A stretch of 64,000 nt of DNA from Rivularia sp. MS3 (GCA_019192545.1 JAHCMI010000011.1:1-64000), one strand, 5' to 3'. Shown: positions 16,921 through 26,768, numbered from the stretch's first letter. The notes: generated from the letters alone by a model not told the origin. Numbers and translations are program-made.

Positions 16921-18813
16921 GTGAAACTACACTGGTTAATACCCGGGACTTTTTTAACTGTCTCCCTGTTATCGTCGCCTGCGGATGCAGCAAAACTAAA
17001 ATCTTGGGATTTTGACGCGAATCAAAATAGCCTAGAATTTAATACTGATGCTGCGGTACAACCAAAGGCGCAACTAATTTTTAATCCGACTCGAGTGGTG
17101 ATTGATTTACCTGGAGTTGAATTCGGTCGTCCCCAGCTAAAAAAATCTGTAGGTGGTGCTGTTCGTTCTGTGCGTATTGGTCAATTCGACCCTAAAACCA
17201 CGCGCATGGTGGTAGAATTAAGCCCAGGCTATACCTTAGACCCGAATCAAATCAAATTTGAAGGAGTTAGCCCCAGTCGTTGGAGAGTCAAATTACCATC
17301 TCCACAGCTTGAAAGAGCAAATTCTGAAGAGAAAAATATCTACAGTGTAGTACGAACTAGCAATACCTCACCTAGCAATACTTCACCTAGCAATACATCT
17401 AGCGGTAATCAAACAGTAATTAAAACTGCTAGAGGAACTGCTCAAATTGAAAGAGTACTTCCGACTGGTGATGGTTTTTTCGTGCGTACAAGTGGCGGTA
17501 AACCTTCTAGCGTCAGAGTTAATCGCAACGGAAAAGAATTTATCAATGTAGATATTTCTGGGGCTAGGCTATCCCCGAACTTACCGCGAAATGAATTCCC
17601 GATGAATCGTTTTGGTGTGAGAGGAGTTGAATTTAAGCAATTAAACTCAACAACAGCTCGTATCATTCTAAGGGTAAACAAAAATAGCCCTAACTGGAGA
17701 GGCTCAATTAGTAGTTTCGGTGGTATCGTTTTGCTACCTAATGGCTCAGTTAGCAGATCGCCTATAAATAGCAACCCAATTCCATCAGTAAATCCACCTG
17801 TATCTTCTCCCCCACCGGTTGCATCAATTAATAGTTCTGTTGCTGAAATTAAATCTGTAGAATTAGATGATAACGGTAATAAATTAGTTGTCAAAGCGAA
17901 CAAATCCTTGTCTGGAAGCACTAGTGGGTGGGATAGAACTACTGCAATGTATCGCATCCTTATTCCCAATGCCCGTTTAGCGTCTTCTGTAAAAGGCCCA
18001 GAATTTAAACCTAATAGTTCGGTGCTGCGAGTACGCATACGACAACAAGATGCAAATACTGTTGCCATTTACATTTTGCCAGCATCTCGAGTTAATTTTG
18101 GCAGACTAGATGTTAGAGGTGACCGTATATCTTTACCATTACAGCGTACTACCGCAGTCAGACCACCAGTAGTTTTGCCTCCCATTCCACAACCAAACCC
18201 AGTAGCTGGTTCTAAGCCAGTCCCAGTACCACCGAAACCTAAGCCAAGCCCAGCGCCAAAACCAGTTCCTAGAGGGCGAGTAGTCGTGATGATTGACCCC
18301 GGACATGGTGGTAAAGATCCAGGTGCAATTGGTATTGGCGGGCTGCGAGAAAAGGATGTAATTTTACCTATCAGCAAGAAAGTAGCTGAAATATTGCGAA
18401 AAAATGGAGTAAATGCAGTACTCACTCGCAACAGCGACTTTTTTGTCAGCCTAAAAGGACGAGTTGTCATGTCCGAAAGACGTAATGCCGATTTATTTGT
18501 CAGCATTCATGCTAATTCTTTAGGTTTAAGTCGTCCTGATATTAGTGGTTTAGAAGTTTATTACTATAACAGTGGAAAAAGACTTGCTGATGCCGTCCGT
18601 AAAGGTATTACTCGAAAGGTGAAAGTTAAAGATAGAGGAATACGACGGGCTAGATTTTACGTACTTCGCAAAACTTCTATGCCAGCGATTTTGGTAGAAA
18701 CTGGTTACGTAACAGGTAGAGAAGATGCCGCAAAGCTAAAACAAACTTGGTATCGAAATAAAATGGCAGAGGGCATTGCAGATGGTATTCTTAGGTACTT
18801 AAAGCGTAAGTAA
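16921..18813 (+). CDS. amiC1: AMIN/Amidase_3 N-acetylmuramoyl-L-alanine amidase (AmiC1-type)
   Basis: 630 aa, GTG start backed by AGGAGA nine bases upstream. Cuts the amide bond between MurNAc and the stem peptide. Signal peptide (LTVSLLSSPADA), AMIN domain at about 25-115, a second AMIN-like region at about 305-410, a Pro-rich linker (415-450), and a C-terminal Amidase_3 domain (about 453-630) with zinc ligands in IDPGHGGKDPG, GLREKD and SIHANS and the catalytic Glu in ETGYVTG. It forms a tandem pair with the next gene. In Anabaena sp. PCC 7120 the amiC1/amiC2 pair drills septal nanopores and is needed for cell-cell communication; equivalence here is inferred from architecture and position. 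Confidence 0.93.
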   Translation: MKLHWLIPGTFLTVSLLSSPADAAKLKSWDFDANQNSLEFNTDAAVQPKAQLIFNPTRVVIDLPGVEFGRPQLKKSVGGAVRSVRIGQFDPKTTRMVVELSPGYTLDPNQIKFEGVSPSRWRVKLPSPQLERANSEEKNIYSVVRTSNTSPSNTSPSNTSSGNQTVIKTARGTAQIERVLPTGDGFFVRTSGGKPSSVRVNRNGKEFINVDISGARLSPNLPRNEFPMNRFGVRGVEFKQLNSTTARIILRVNKNSPNWRGSISSFGGIVLLPNGSVSRSPINSNPIPSVNPPVSSPPPVASINSSVAEIKSVELDDNGNKLVVKANKSLSGSTSGWDRTTAMYRILIPNARLASSVKGPEFKPNSSVLRVRIRQQDANTVAIYILPASRVNFGRLDVRGDRISLPLQRTTAVRPPVVLPPIPQPNPVAGSKPVPVPPKPKPSPAPKPVPRGRVVVMIDPGHGGKDPGAIGIGGLREKDVILPISKKVAEILRKNGVNAVLTRNSDFFVSLKGRVVMSERRNADLFVSIHANSLGLSRPDISGLEVYYYNSGKRLADAVRKGITRKVKVKDRGIRRARFYVLRKTSMPAILVETGYVTGREDAAKLKQTWYRNKMAEGIADGILRYLKRK

Positions 18814-19823
18814 AAATATAGAAATAGGTTCACGTCTATCGGTAAAATTGGGTAAATTTACTCATTATAATTAGTCAGCTTAAATTGAAAAGAGCGGTTA
18901 TTATAAGGGAATTCTTAGCTTGTTCGCTACGATTCCCTTATTTTTATTTGTTTGTCCATCTGATGTTGGGATTGGCAATCAAGAAAAGCTACTTCAAAAA
19001 GATTAAATAGCAATAAGTTAATTTATGGAGAAAAATTTGATTCCAATCGGATTCTAGGTAATTATGATGCAATATGCAGTGAAGAAGCTCGGTATTTCGC
19101 TAATATCTATAGTTGTTTCTTCTATGCCTCAAAAATTTATCCCCTGTTTGAGAGCAAACGATAATTGAAATATTGGTATTTAAAAATTGGCGAGCTTCTT
19201 TGCATACCAACTGTAAATGCAGTCATGACTGAAAATATATTGCCCGAACTAAAAATATTATTTTTTGTAAATTGGGGAACAATTTCTATCAAAAACACTA
19301 TCAAAAATCTTCTATAACATTCTTTTATTATCCCAGTATTGAAACAAGACATCTGCATTTCAACACCGAAGTCAAGTATAGTCAGAACTACTTAAACATA
19401 AATCTATTGATTAAAATCTTTATATGGAAGCAATAAGCACTTTTAGTAAAAATATTTTTACCAATACCGCTTATTTATTCAAAGCACGGGTCACCAATAA
19501 AAAGTTTGAGTCATATCAAATGTCATCGATTGGATTTTACTGCTAAGTTAAACTTTAGCTCCACCGAATGTTGGTATAATCAAATGCTAAAAACCGTGAT
19601 AATGATGTCTTTGAGGCAGATTCAACGAAGAACTTCATGCTAAGGTTAATGCGATTAACAATGTTTTTGTTCAAGATAAATTATTCGCTAAAATGCTTGC
19701 GGTATCGTCATCCCACAAACCAATCCCGATGCGACTCCGAAGTCGTTCGCAATGTAAGCATGAAGCACTAACACTTTTAGAGATTAATAGTTATCAATAA
19801 AATACCGATTAGGAGAAAACGCT
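18814..19823. other. 1-kb gap between the two amidase genes
   Basis: Holds the amiC1 terminator at its left end (18903-18949). The remaining 870 bases are AT-rich with no supported gene. A short hairpin CGACT/AGTCG lies near 19732-19745. It ends in AGGAGAAAACGCT ahead of the GTG of the next amidase, the same arrangement as for the first. Confidence 0.55.
18903..18949 (+). terminator. Intrinsic terminator of amiC1
   Basis: 10-bp perfect arms ATAAGGGAAT/ATTCCCTTAT with a 19-base loop, then TTTTTATTTG. Located 90 bases after the stop codon; shows that the two amidases are separate transcription units. Confidence 0.85.
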
Positions 19824-21728
19824 GTGAAAATAAACTGGTTAGTATCTGGTACTACTTTTTTTTCTGTACTAATGCTATCGTCGCCCGCTCACGGCGCGAA
19901 ACTGTCTTCCTGGCGTTTTAATGCCAATCAAAACAAACTAGAATTTCAAACCGATGGTGCTGTTCAACCCCAAGCACAATTAATCTTTAATCCGACTCGT
20001 TTGGTAATTGATTTGCCAGGAACGACATTTGGGCGACCCCAGTTAACCGAACCAGTCAGCGGTGGCGCGATTCGTTCTCTTCGTGTCGGACAATTTAATC
20101 CTCAAACAGCTCGTATAGTTGTCGAAATGCACAAGGGTTATACAATTGACCCCGCTCAAGTCAAATTTGTAGGTATAACTCCCAGCAGATGGACGGTACA
20201 GCTACCTTCGCCAAAGCCGGAACGAAATGCTGCTTCTCCAAGAAGCATTTACAGTGTAATCACCCCTACATCTAACACTGCACCACCAAAAACAATAGCT
20301 GCTAGCACTTCAAATGCAGCCACAAAAATTGAAAGCTTTCAAATTACTGGAGACGGTTTTTACCTGCGTACCAGCGGCTCAAAACCCAAAATTAAAGTGA
20401 ATCGCAGTCGCGATCGCAAGGAAATTAACGTCGATATTTTAGATGCAGCTTTGTCGTCGGCAGTTCAAAAAGAGATATCGGTAAACAAGCATGATGTTAG
20501 CCGCATTCAATTTAGCCAAGTTGATGGCAAATCACCAGTTCTTCGCATGACTCTAAAGGTAGACAAAAACAGTCCTAATTGGAGAGCTGCAACTAGTGGT
20601 AATAATGGTTTAATCGTTTTACCGAATCGTCTCGGAAGCAGGTTATCTAGAAGTAATAATTCTAGTGATTCTGATAATTCTAGTGACACTAGCGAATCTG
20701 ATTCTTTCCCCGTTCCAGCAGTACGAACTGCAAGAAATAGAGTCGCAACAATTCAATCTATAGAATTAGCTGCTACAGGTACTCAATTACTAATTAGAGG
20801 AAATCAAAATCTTGAAGCTAACGGTGGTTGGGACAGAAAATCCGGTTTGTATCGTATTACAGTAAACAATGCTAGATTAGCTCCTAAAGTTAAAGGCCCT
20901 AAATTTAACGCCAGCAGCCCAGTTTTGCGAGTTAGATTACAGCAACTTGATGATGATAAAGTCGCTATTTTCGTTCAACCCGCTTCCGGAGTTCAAATCG
21001 GCGAACTCAATCAACTTAGCAACAGGCTCTTATCTTTAGGATTACAACGTAATCGTAGAGTCCTACCTCCTACAACTTCTAGAGGTTTACCTCCTATATC
21101 TCGACCCATTATCCGACCTCAAACACGTCGTCCGATTATGACTCTGCCACGAACGACATCACCAATACCAGGTTCCCGAGTTCCGTCAGGTAGAGTTTCG
21201 GTAATTATTGACCCAGGACATGGTGGTAAAGATCCAGGTGCAATTGGTAGAGGTGGACTTAGAGAAAAAGACGTTATTCTACCTATAAGTATAAGAGTTG
21301 CACAAATTTTACAGCAAAATGGAGTGCAAGCTGTACTGACTCGCAATTCCGACTATTTTGTTAGCCTTAAAGGACGAGTAGATATGGCAGAACGAGGAAA
21401 TGCCGATTTATTTGTCAGCATTCACGCTAATTCCGTAGGTTTGAGTCGTCCGGATGTCAGTGGTTTAGAAGTTTACTATTACAGCAGTGGTTATAACCTT
21501 GCCCGTAGTGTTCGTAGCGGCATCTTAAATTCTGTAAGCGTTAGAGACAGGGGAGTAAGAAAAGCTAGATTTTACGTATTAAGAAAAACTTCGATGCCTG
21601 CGATTCTCGTGGAAACAGGTTATGTTACAGGACGAGAAGATGCAGCAAAACTTGCTTCTCCTCAATATCGAGAACAAATGGCACAGGGAATTGCTAACGG
21701 TATTCTCAGCTATATTAGAAGAAGATAG
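19824..21728 (+). CDS. amiC2: AMIN/Amidase_3 N-acetylmuramoyl-L-alanine amidase (AmiC2-type)
   Basis: 634 aa, GTG start with AGGAGA as in its paralogue. Same plan: signal peptide (VLMLSSPAHGA), AMIN domain at about 28-115, a second AMIN-like region at about 310-415, a basic Pro/Arg-rich linker (420-455) and Amidase_3 (about 458-634) with IDPGHGGKDPG, GLREKD, SIHANS and ETGYVTG. The linker differs most between copies (Ser/Asp-rich stretch at 270-295 only here). The two catalytic domains are very close, pointing to tandem duplication with retained activity in both. Likely corresponds to AmiC2/HcwA of Anabaena, required for heterocyst formation. Confidence 0.93.
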   Translation: MKINWLVSGTTFFSVLMLSSPAHGAKLSSWRFNANQNKLEFQTDGAVQPQAQLIFNPTRLVIDLPGTTFGRPQLTEPVSGGAIRSLRVGQFNPQTARIVVEMHKGYTIDPAQVKFVGITPSRWTVQLPSPKPERNAASPRSIYSVITPTSNTAPPKTIAASTSNAATKIESFQITGDGFYLRTSGSKPKIKVNRSRDRKEINVDILDAALSSAVQKEISVNKHDVSRIQFSQVDGKSPVLRMTLKVDKNSPNWRAATSGNNGLIVLPNRLGSRLSRSNNSSDSDNSSDTSESDSFPVPAVRTARNRVATIQSIELAATGTQLLIRGNQNLEANGGWDRKSGLYRITVNNARLAPKVKGPKFNASSPVLRVRLQQLDDDKVAIFVQPASGVQIGELNQLSNRLLSLGLQRNRRVLPPTTSRGLPPISRPIIRPQTRRPIMTLPRTTSPIPGSRVPSGRVSVIIDPGHGGKDPGAIGRGGLREKDVILPISIRVAQILQQNGVQAVLTRNSDYFVSLKGRVDMAERGNADLFVSIHANSVGLSRPDVSGLEVYYYSSGYNLARSVRSGILNSVSVRDRGVRKARFYVLRKTSMPAILVETGYVTGREDAAKLASPQYREQMAQGIANGILSYIRRR

Positions 21729-22065
21729 GTGAAAAAAATTATCATAGAAATAGCCGTATTGTAGTATATTTACTAAAATACGGCTAATTTTTATATTTCC
21801 GAATTATTTCTGCTAAATAAAAATTTGAACAAATTTAAAATCCTAAAAACTTGCATTTATATGCGAAGTACATATATTGAATCTATCTAAGATACTTAAT
21901 CGTATCGGAGATTACCTACATTTAAGTAATAAATATAGTAAAAATTTCAGTAACTTGAAAGTTAGGATGTAAAATCCTCTTTCATCTCGGATTTAGCAGT
22001 TCAAACCTTGAAGTTTCTTCTAAATCCTCTGTACAAAATTCAAAAAATATTATCAAAATCTGCCC
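21729..22065. other. Intergenic region amiC2-murI
   Basis: Contains the amiC2 terminator (21752-21793) and then about 270 AT-rich bases leading to murI. Nothing else recognised. Confidence 0.5.
21752..21793 (+). terminator. Intrinsic terminator of amiC2
   Basis: Arms TAGCCGTATT (21752-21761) and AATACGGCTA (21778-21787), loop 16, followed by ATTTTT. It begins 24 bases after the stop codon. Confidence 0.85.
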
Positions 22066-22959
22066 GTGTTTTCATCTTCTATCTTTGAAGGCAATCTTTA
22101 CCATTTATCTCAACAAGAACCCCAACGTGCCCCTATTGGTATCTTTGATAGTGGTGTTGGCGGTTTAACAGTGCTACGACAGCTTTACGAACAACTGCCA
22201 TCGGAATCAGTCATTTACTTTGGCGATACAGCTAGGTTACCTTACGGTATTCGTTCCCAAGAAGAAATTATTCAGTTTACCCGTGAAATTATCTTCTGGA
22301 TGGAAAGCCAAGGTGTAAAAATGGTAATTATGGCTTGTAGTACCAGTTCTGCCTTAGCATTAGAAACAGTACGTTCCGAATTCAAAGTACCCATACTTGG
22401 ACTTATCCTACCCGGTGCAGTTTCAGCGGTGAAAGCCGGTAAGCGTATCGGCGTAATTGCTACACCAGCCACAGCAAAAAGCAATGCCTACAAACAGGCT
22501 ATCCAAGAAATTAACAGTAATGCTCAAGTTTGGCAGGTTGGTTGTCCCGAATTCGTTCCTCTTATCGAACAAAACCGCGTTGATGACCCGTACACTAAAG
22601 AAGTAGCGCGTTCTTATCTAGAACCCTTATTAGAGCAGAACATTGATACTTTAGTATATGGCTGTACTCACTATCCTCATTTAGCGACTTTACTGCGATC
22701 GCTGCTTGGTGAATCAATTAAATTAGTAGATCCAGGAAAAAGTGTTATTGAAGCTTGTATCCAAGAACTAGATTTACTCGGATTGAAAAATAATTTCCCG
22801 CCTCTACCAACTAAATTTGCTGTCAGTGGAAGTCCACAACAATTTGCTCAGTCTTCAGTTCAGTGGCTGGGCTGTACTCCAATAGTTGAATTAGTAAATT
22901 TAGAACATTTAAATTTCAACCACTTTCCACAAGATAGTGGTGGTTTAATTAGCTATTGA
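22066..22959 (+). CDS. murI: Glutamate racemase MurI
   Basis: 297 aa, GTG start; there is no better start because the conserved core begins at residue 22. Converts L- to D-glutamate for peptidoglycan. Marks: PIGIFDSGVGGLTVL, then YFGDTARLPYG, the first catalytic Cys in MACSTSSA and the second in YGCTHYPHL. The gene follows the two amidases, giving a wall-related neighbourhood, but has its own upstream region. Confidence 0.96.
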   Translation: MFSSSIFEGNLYHLSQQEPQRAPIGIFDSGVGGLTVLRQLYEQLPSESVIYFGDTARLPYGIRSQEEIIQFTREIIFWMESQGVKMVIMACSTSSALALETVRSEFKVPILGLILPGAVSAVKAGKRIGVIATPATAKSNAYKQAIQEINSNAQVWQVGCPEFVPLIEQNRVDDPYTKEVARSYLEPLLEQNIDTLVYGCTHYPHLATLLRSLLGESIKLVDPGKSVIEACIQELDLLGLKNNFPPLPTKFAVSGSPQQFAQSSVQWLGCTPIVELVNLEHLNFNHFPQDSGGLISY

Positions 22960-22993
22960 TACTCAAAAATTTTAATAATTGAACTAAAATACA

Positions 22994-23021
22994 ATACAGC
23001 ACACCATGTGGTGTGCTGTAT
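22994..23021. terminator. Palindrome after murI
   Basis: 13-bp perfect arms ATACAGCACACCA/TGGTGTGCTGTAT around TG. It lies 35 bases after murI and 30 before the stop of the convergent 51-codon gene. It has no clear U-tract on either side, so it may be a shared terminator or a protein site. Confidence 0.5.
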
Positions 23022-23050
23022 ACAAATTAAAGTCAAAAATGCGCTTTGAT

Positions 23051-23206
23051 TCATTCTGCCGTGTTTATAGACATCTCAGAAGAATAATCACCTTCCTTGA
23101 ATGAAGAAACTGCTGTCGCTCCAGTTTTTTTAATTATTTTCTTGGCAACAGCTAAGAATACATATACAGCAAACAGATAACCAGAAGCTAAAATAAATAT
23201 CATCAT
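23051..23206 (-). CDS. Possible small membrane protein (51 aa)
   Basis: ATG at 23206, stop at 23051. The product starts MMIFILASGYLFAVYVFLAV, one membrane segment, then a basic stretch (AKKIIKKTGA) and a polar acidic tail. GGGGGAAG lies about ten bases before the start. The order hydrophobic-basic-polar fits an N-out, C-in single-span protein. No family recognised. A shadow is unlikely because no other gene overlaps it, but coding status rests only on the ribosome site and the composition. Confidence 0.5.
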   Translation of the reverse strand: MMIFILASGYLFAVYVFLAVAKKIIKKTGATAVSSFKEGDYSSEMSINTAE

Positions 23207-24911
23207 AAAGTATACTTCCCCCGACAAGTTTTAATTTCAATCCCATTCGCACTGCTAAAACAGCTGTCCGATTTCAACACAACAAATATTGCTTATAGCT
23301 TTTTGCTACAGCTTTAGTGCAACCACATATCGGGCTAAGTATTAATACCCCGACCTACTTGTATTTAATTAGTCTCACAGGCTATGCCAGTAACAATAAA
23401 ACAGCTTGCCACCGTGCAATCTACCTAGCCTGAATTCAAACTGCCTTATGCAGTGCTTCCTCTTTTATACAACGAACAAACCTTGGATTCCCTAAAGATG
23501 AGTCCTCAAGATAGGCCAATATATATCTTTTGGGCAGCACGTAAGTATTTTTGGGGAACTTACTTATTCGCTAACTAAGAATACGAATAATCCCCTTGGT
23601 TTCATAATTTGACTTATTTCAACTCACTAACACCAGTTAAGTGACTGCCGCAAATAATAAGACGACTTACTTTTTCTGAGTGAATATTTTAAGTATTTGA
23701 AATCCCTATATATAAGAGTAACATAAGAACTCTAACTTTTGAGGTAAATTAGTTGCCTAATTTGAAATTTTTGAGGTAATATTTTTCGTTTACTTGTTAT
23801 CCCTATGTTCGGATGGTGTCATAGGTCATATTTAAAGAACTAGCGCATTTTCGGCTCTGTTAGTAAAGATACTTGTAGCTATATCGCTAAATGTTAAATT
23901 TTTCTTAATAAGAGCTTTTATCTTTAAAATGCCCCGGAATGGAGATTGTTTAGTTATATGACAGAAACTACATTCACTAGTAATTATACTTAGTATAATT
24001 TAATGGAGTGAATAAAATGAGAAATTTCGCTTTGTTCTAATCGATTATGAAAATAGACTATGCCTTTCCTTAAAAAAATACCCAATTAAAATTTTTATCT
24101 TCCTATAGTCTCAGAAAATGGATTTATTACTTATTCAACCAGAAAATAATTTTTTCAATCAAAGAAGCTAAATTCGAACTTACATAACCGGCAGATTTTT
24201 CTTTAAAGGGAGGCAAAAAGGGAGGACACTGCGGTGGGCGGTGAGATCTGCCGCGTGCCAAGGTTCCCTCCGTTGAGCGGACTGCCGTTAGCGGAGCGAG
24301 GCGTTAGCCTTACCTGAAGGGTTCCCCACTTGTAGCAAGTGTCCAGTTGTAAATCCTCTTCCCCCTTTATTGGCGCGCCCTTGCCGTGCCCTCGCTGTGA
24401 CACCTCAAGCAATTGTGAACGTAATAATAGGGGTTATAGTCTCACGCACCAACCGGGAATTGTCACAATTGCGGTCATTCCTGTAAGCTTCTCTGAGGTT
24501 ATTAAGGAGGCTTTAATAATTTTACCTAGTAACTGTAAAACAACAAGCAAAATATTAAAAACCGTATTTTATTTTATCCTTGTAAAGCTTGCTATACAAG
24601 TGTTTAAGTTCCTTTAATTTTAATCTTGAAGCTGAAATAAAAATTCCGAAGATGAATAAAATTTTGTCGTTGATGCGCTTCTATGTAATACTCGTCGATC
24701 AATTTTTTTGAATGTTCGCTTGTATAGGAAATTCAATTGTTACTATCAAATACTATGCTTGATACTAATAGATAGTTGTATGCACAAACGGATTTAAACC
24801 TTCATCTGAACAATAACATTTAGAGAATGCTTTGAGAAAAGGCACGAGGTTATCTTAAAATGGGTATAGGATATGTAAACTTTCGTAACTAAAGTCAGAG
24901 TCCGCCCATTC
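23207..24911. other. 1.7-kb non-coding gap before sds
   Basis: AT-rich, apart from the GC-rich island at 24210-24420 listed separately. GTAAGT/ACTTAC (near 23541-23562) form a short inverted repeat. No tRNA, no complete gene and no transposase fragment was recognised. Confidence 0.55.
24210..24420. repeat. GC-rich non-coding island
   Basis: About 210 bases much richer in G+C than the surroundings, built from short complementary pieces such as CACTTG-TAG-CAAGTG (24327-24341) and the near repeats GAGCGGACTGCCG / TTAGCGGAGCGAGG. The look is that of the multicopy intergenic elements common in Nostocales genomes; an open frame across it (24203-24412) has no protein character. Confidence 0.6.
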
Positions 24912-25883
24912 ATGACCCCAGCCACCTCCTTGTTTTCCCCTGTGGAAGCAGACCTGCATATATTAGCAGATAACCTTAAACAGTTAGTTGGTAACGACCA
25001 TCCCATCCTCAGTCTCGCCGCAGAACATCTCTTCGGAGCTGGAGGGAAGCGTATTAGACCTGCAATTGTCTTACTTGTATCGCGGGCAACAATGTCCAAA
25101 GATGATATTACACCCCGTCATCGACGCTTAGCGGAAATTACGGAAATGATTCATACTGCTTCTCTAGTACATGATGATGTAGTAGATGAATCGGAAAAAA
25201 GACGTGGTGTTGATACAGTTCATAGTTTATTTGGCAATCGAGTAGCCGTATTAGCAGGAGACTTTTTGTTTGCTCAAGCTTCTTGGTACCTAGCTAATTT
25301 AGATAATTTGGATGTAGTGAAATTGCTTTCACAAGTAATTATGGACTTAGCTACTGGGGAGATTGTGCAAGCGGTGAATAGTTTTGATGTCGATATTTCT
25401 ATGGATACTTATCTACAAAAGACTTACTACAAAACCGCGACATTGTTTGCAAATAGTTCTAAAGCTGCTGGAATCCTTAGCGAAGTTTCTCAACAAACAG
25501 CCGAAAACTTGTATGAATATGGGCGTAATCTGGGATTAGCCTTTCAAATAGTTGATGATATTTTTGATTTCACAAGTTCTACGGATACATTAGGTAAGCC
25601 TGCTGGTTCCGACCTTGAAGATGGGCATATTACAGCACCTGTTATATATGCTTTGGAAGAAAAACAGGAACTAAAAACGCTTATAAAACGTAAGTTTAAA
25701 CAAGCTGGAGATTTAGAAAAAGCTTTGATGCTCGTAGAAGATAGTAAAGGGATTCAACGTTCCCGCGATTTAGCAGCCTCTAAAGCGAAACTAGCAGTAC
25801 AGCATATTGCACAATTGCCATCTTCTCCTACTCGTCAAACTTTAATAGACATGGCTGATTACGTATTAAGTCGCCTGAATTAA
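24912..25883 (+). CDS. sds: Polyprenyl (solanesyl-type) diphosphate synthase
   Basis: 323 aa. Trans-prenyltransferase that extends FPP/GGPP to the long side chain of plastoquinone. GAGGKRIRP near residue 43; first Asp-rich motif HDDVVDE (Asp88, 89, 92) followed by RRG; KT in YLQKTYYKTA; second Asp-rich motif DDIFDF near residue 215. Small residues two to five positions before the first Asp motif agree with a long-chain product. Single gene; start ATG at 24912. Confidence 0.94.
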   Translation: MTPATSLFSPVEADLHILADNLKQLVGNDHPILSLAAEHLFGAGGKRIRPAIVLLVSRATMSKDDITPRHRRLAEITEMIHTASLVHDDVVDESEKRRGVDTVHSLFGNRVAVLAGDFLFAQASWYLANLDNLDVVKLLSQVIMDLATGEIVQAVNSFDVDISMDTYLQKTYYKTATLFANSSKAAGILSEVSQQTAENLYEYGRNLGLAFQIVDDIFDFTSSTDTLGKPAGSDLEDGHITAPVIYALEEKQELKTLIKRKFKQAGDLEKALMLVEDSKGIQRSRDLAASKAKLAVQHIAQLPSSPTRQTLIDMADYVLSRLN

Positions 25884-26103
25884 AAATTGCGAAATATAAT
25901 TTCAATAGTTTTTTATTCTGAGGAAATTTGTTATCAGTTATTGATTTATTCTCAATCCCCTCCTAAAAGGGTAGGGGCCTTTGAAGTACTACAAATTTTC
26001 TTTTGTAATAAATCCTTAACTTATAACTTCTATCTGAAAGCATACTTTGGCAATATAAATGGGTATATCTTTTAACTATATTAGTTTCTGCTTCCAATCA
26101 AAA

Positions 26104-26577
26104 TTAAGCAATGTCAGGAGGAATGTCCGAACTGCGACGATTTTGTTGTAGCGAGCTTTCAATAATACTTTGTAGTTGTAAACGTTCAATTTCTACAGCA
26201 TTAGCTGTAGTGCCAGGAGTATCAAAAAAAATTATACTATCTACGGGTTTTAACGCTAATGTCTGGAACAAAATTTCAATAACTCCGATTGGTGCAGCTA
26301 TCATATGAGGGTCAAACCCAACACCAGAGGTAGTACTGACATCTTGTAACGTAGGATAAGCATAGATTACTCGTTTTTGTAATTGTGGATTTGTCTTGTG
26401 ACTCAATGTTGTTAGAACCCAGTCTTCAGTTGGGTTTCGGAGTATGTAATATTGAGGAAAGCGTAATTTTTGAGCAATTTTAGTAAGTGCAGGGGCAATT
26501 GCCGCAACTAGTTGAGGTGTAATACCATCTTGGGGTGCATTATCAATCAAAGATTGAATTTGTGCTTGTAAATCCAT
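26104..26577 (-). CDS. Conserved cyanobacterial protein of unknown function
   Basis: 157 aa from the ATG at 26577 (MDLQAQIQSLIDNAPQ); a Met nine codons upstream is an alternative. Soluble, with features AIAPALTKIAQKLRFPQYYI, WVLTTLSHKT and IIFFDTPGTTANAVEIERLQ, ending in a polar tail (SSDIPPDIA). I recall similar proteins in other filamentous cyanobacteria in the vicinity of hetZ but no function. Divergent from hetZ, with which it shares a 219-base regulatory gap. Confidence 0.75.
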   Translation of the reverse strand: MDLQAQIQSLIDNAPQDGITPQLVAAIAPALTKIAQKLRFPQYYILRNPTEDWVLTTLSHKTNPQLQKRVIYAYPTLQDVSTTSGVGFDPHMIAAPIGVIEILFQTLALKPVDSIIFFDTPGTTANAVEIERLQLQSIIESSLQQNRRSSDIPPDIA

Positions 26578-26650
26578 AATTATCTGTTTATAGTTCGTGG
26601 GCATTAGCTATAAATTCTATGAAATGCGTTTCGATTTCCCTTACATCTTG

Positions 26651-26740
26651 GGGAATAATATATTACGACTATTGATGATAACGGGATAATTAATTTTGAC
26701 TAAGGCGTTTTGACGCATTACTAAGTCAACCATTATTCCC
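26651..26740. promoter_or_regulatory. Nested inverted repeats upstream of hetZ
   Basis: Three concentric pairs: GGGAATAAT (26651-26659) with ATTATTCCC (26732-26740); TTGACT (26696-26701) with AGTCAA (26724-26729); GCGT (26705-26708) with ACGC (26713-26716). They lie 57-146 bases ahead of the hetZ start codon, a position suited to operators for a dimeric regulator. They do not match the HetR-type GAGGGGTCTAACCCCTC site as I know it. Confidence 0.5.
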
Positions 26741-26768
26741 ACACAATACAGGTTGTAATTTTTGTCTA

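Noticed and set aside
17442-18506. Long antisense frames inside amiC1
   Set aside because: They mirror the codon pattern of the amidase, and the sense strand has clear domains and a signal peptide.
24203-24617. Two overlapping frames on opposite strands in the GC-rich island
   Set aside because: Both follow the repeat sequence, neither has a ribosome site or recognisable domain.
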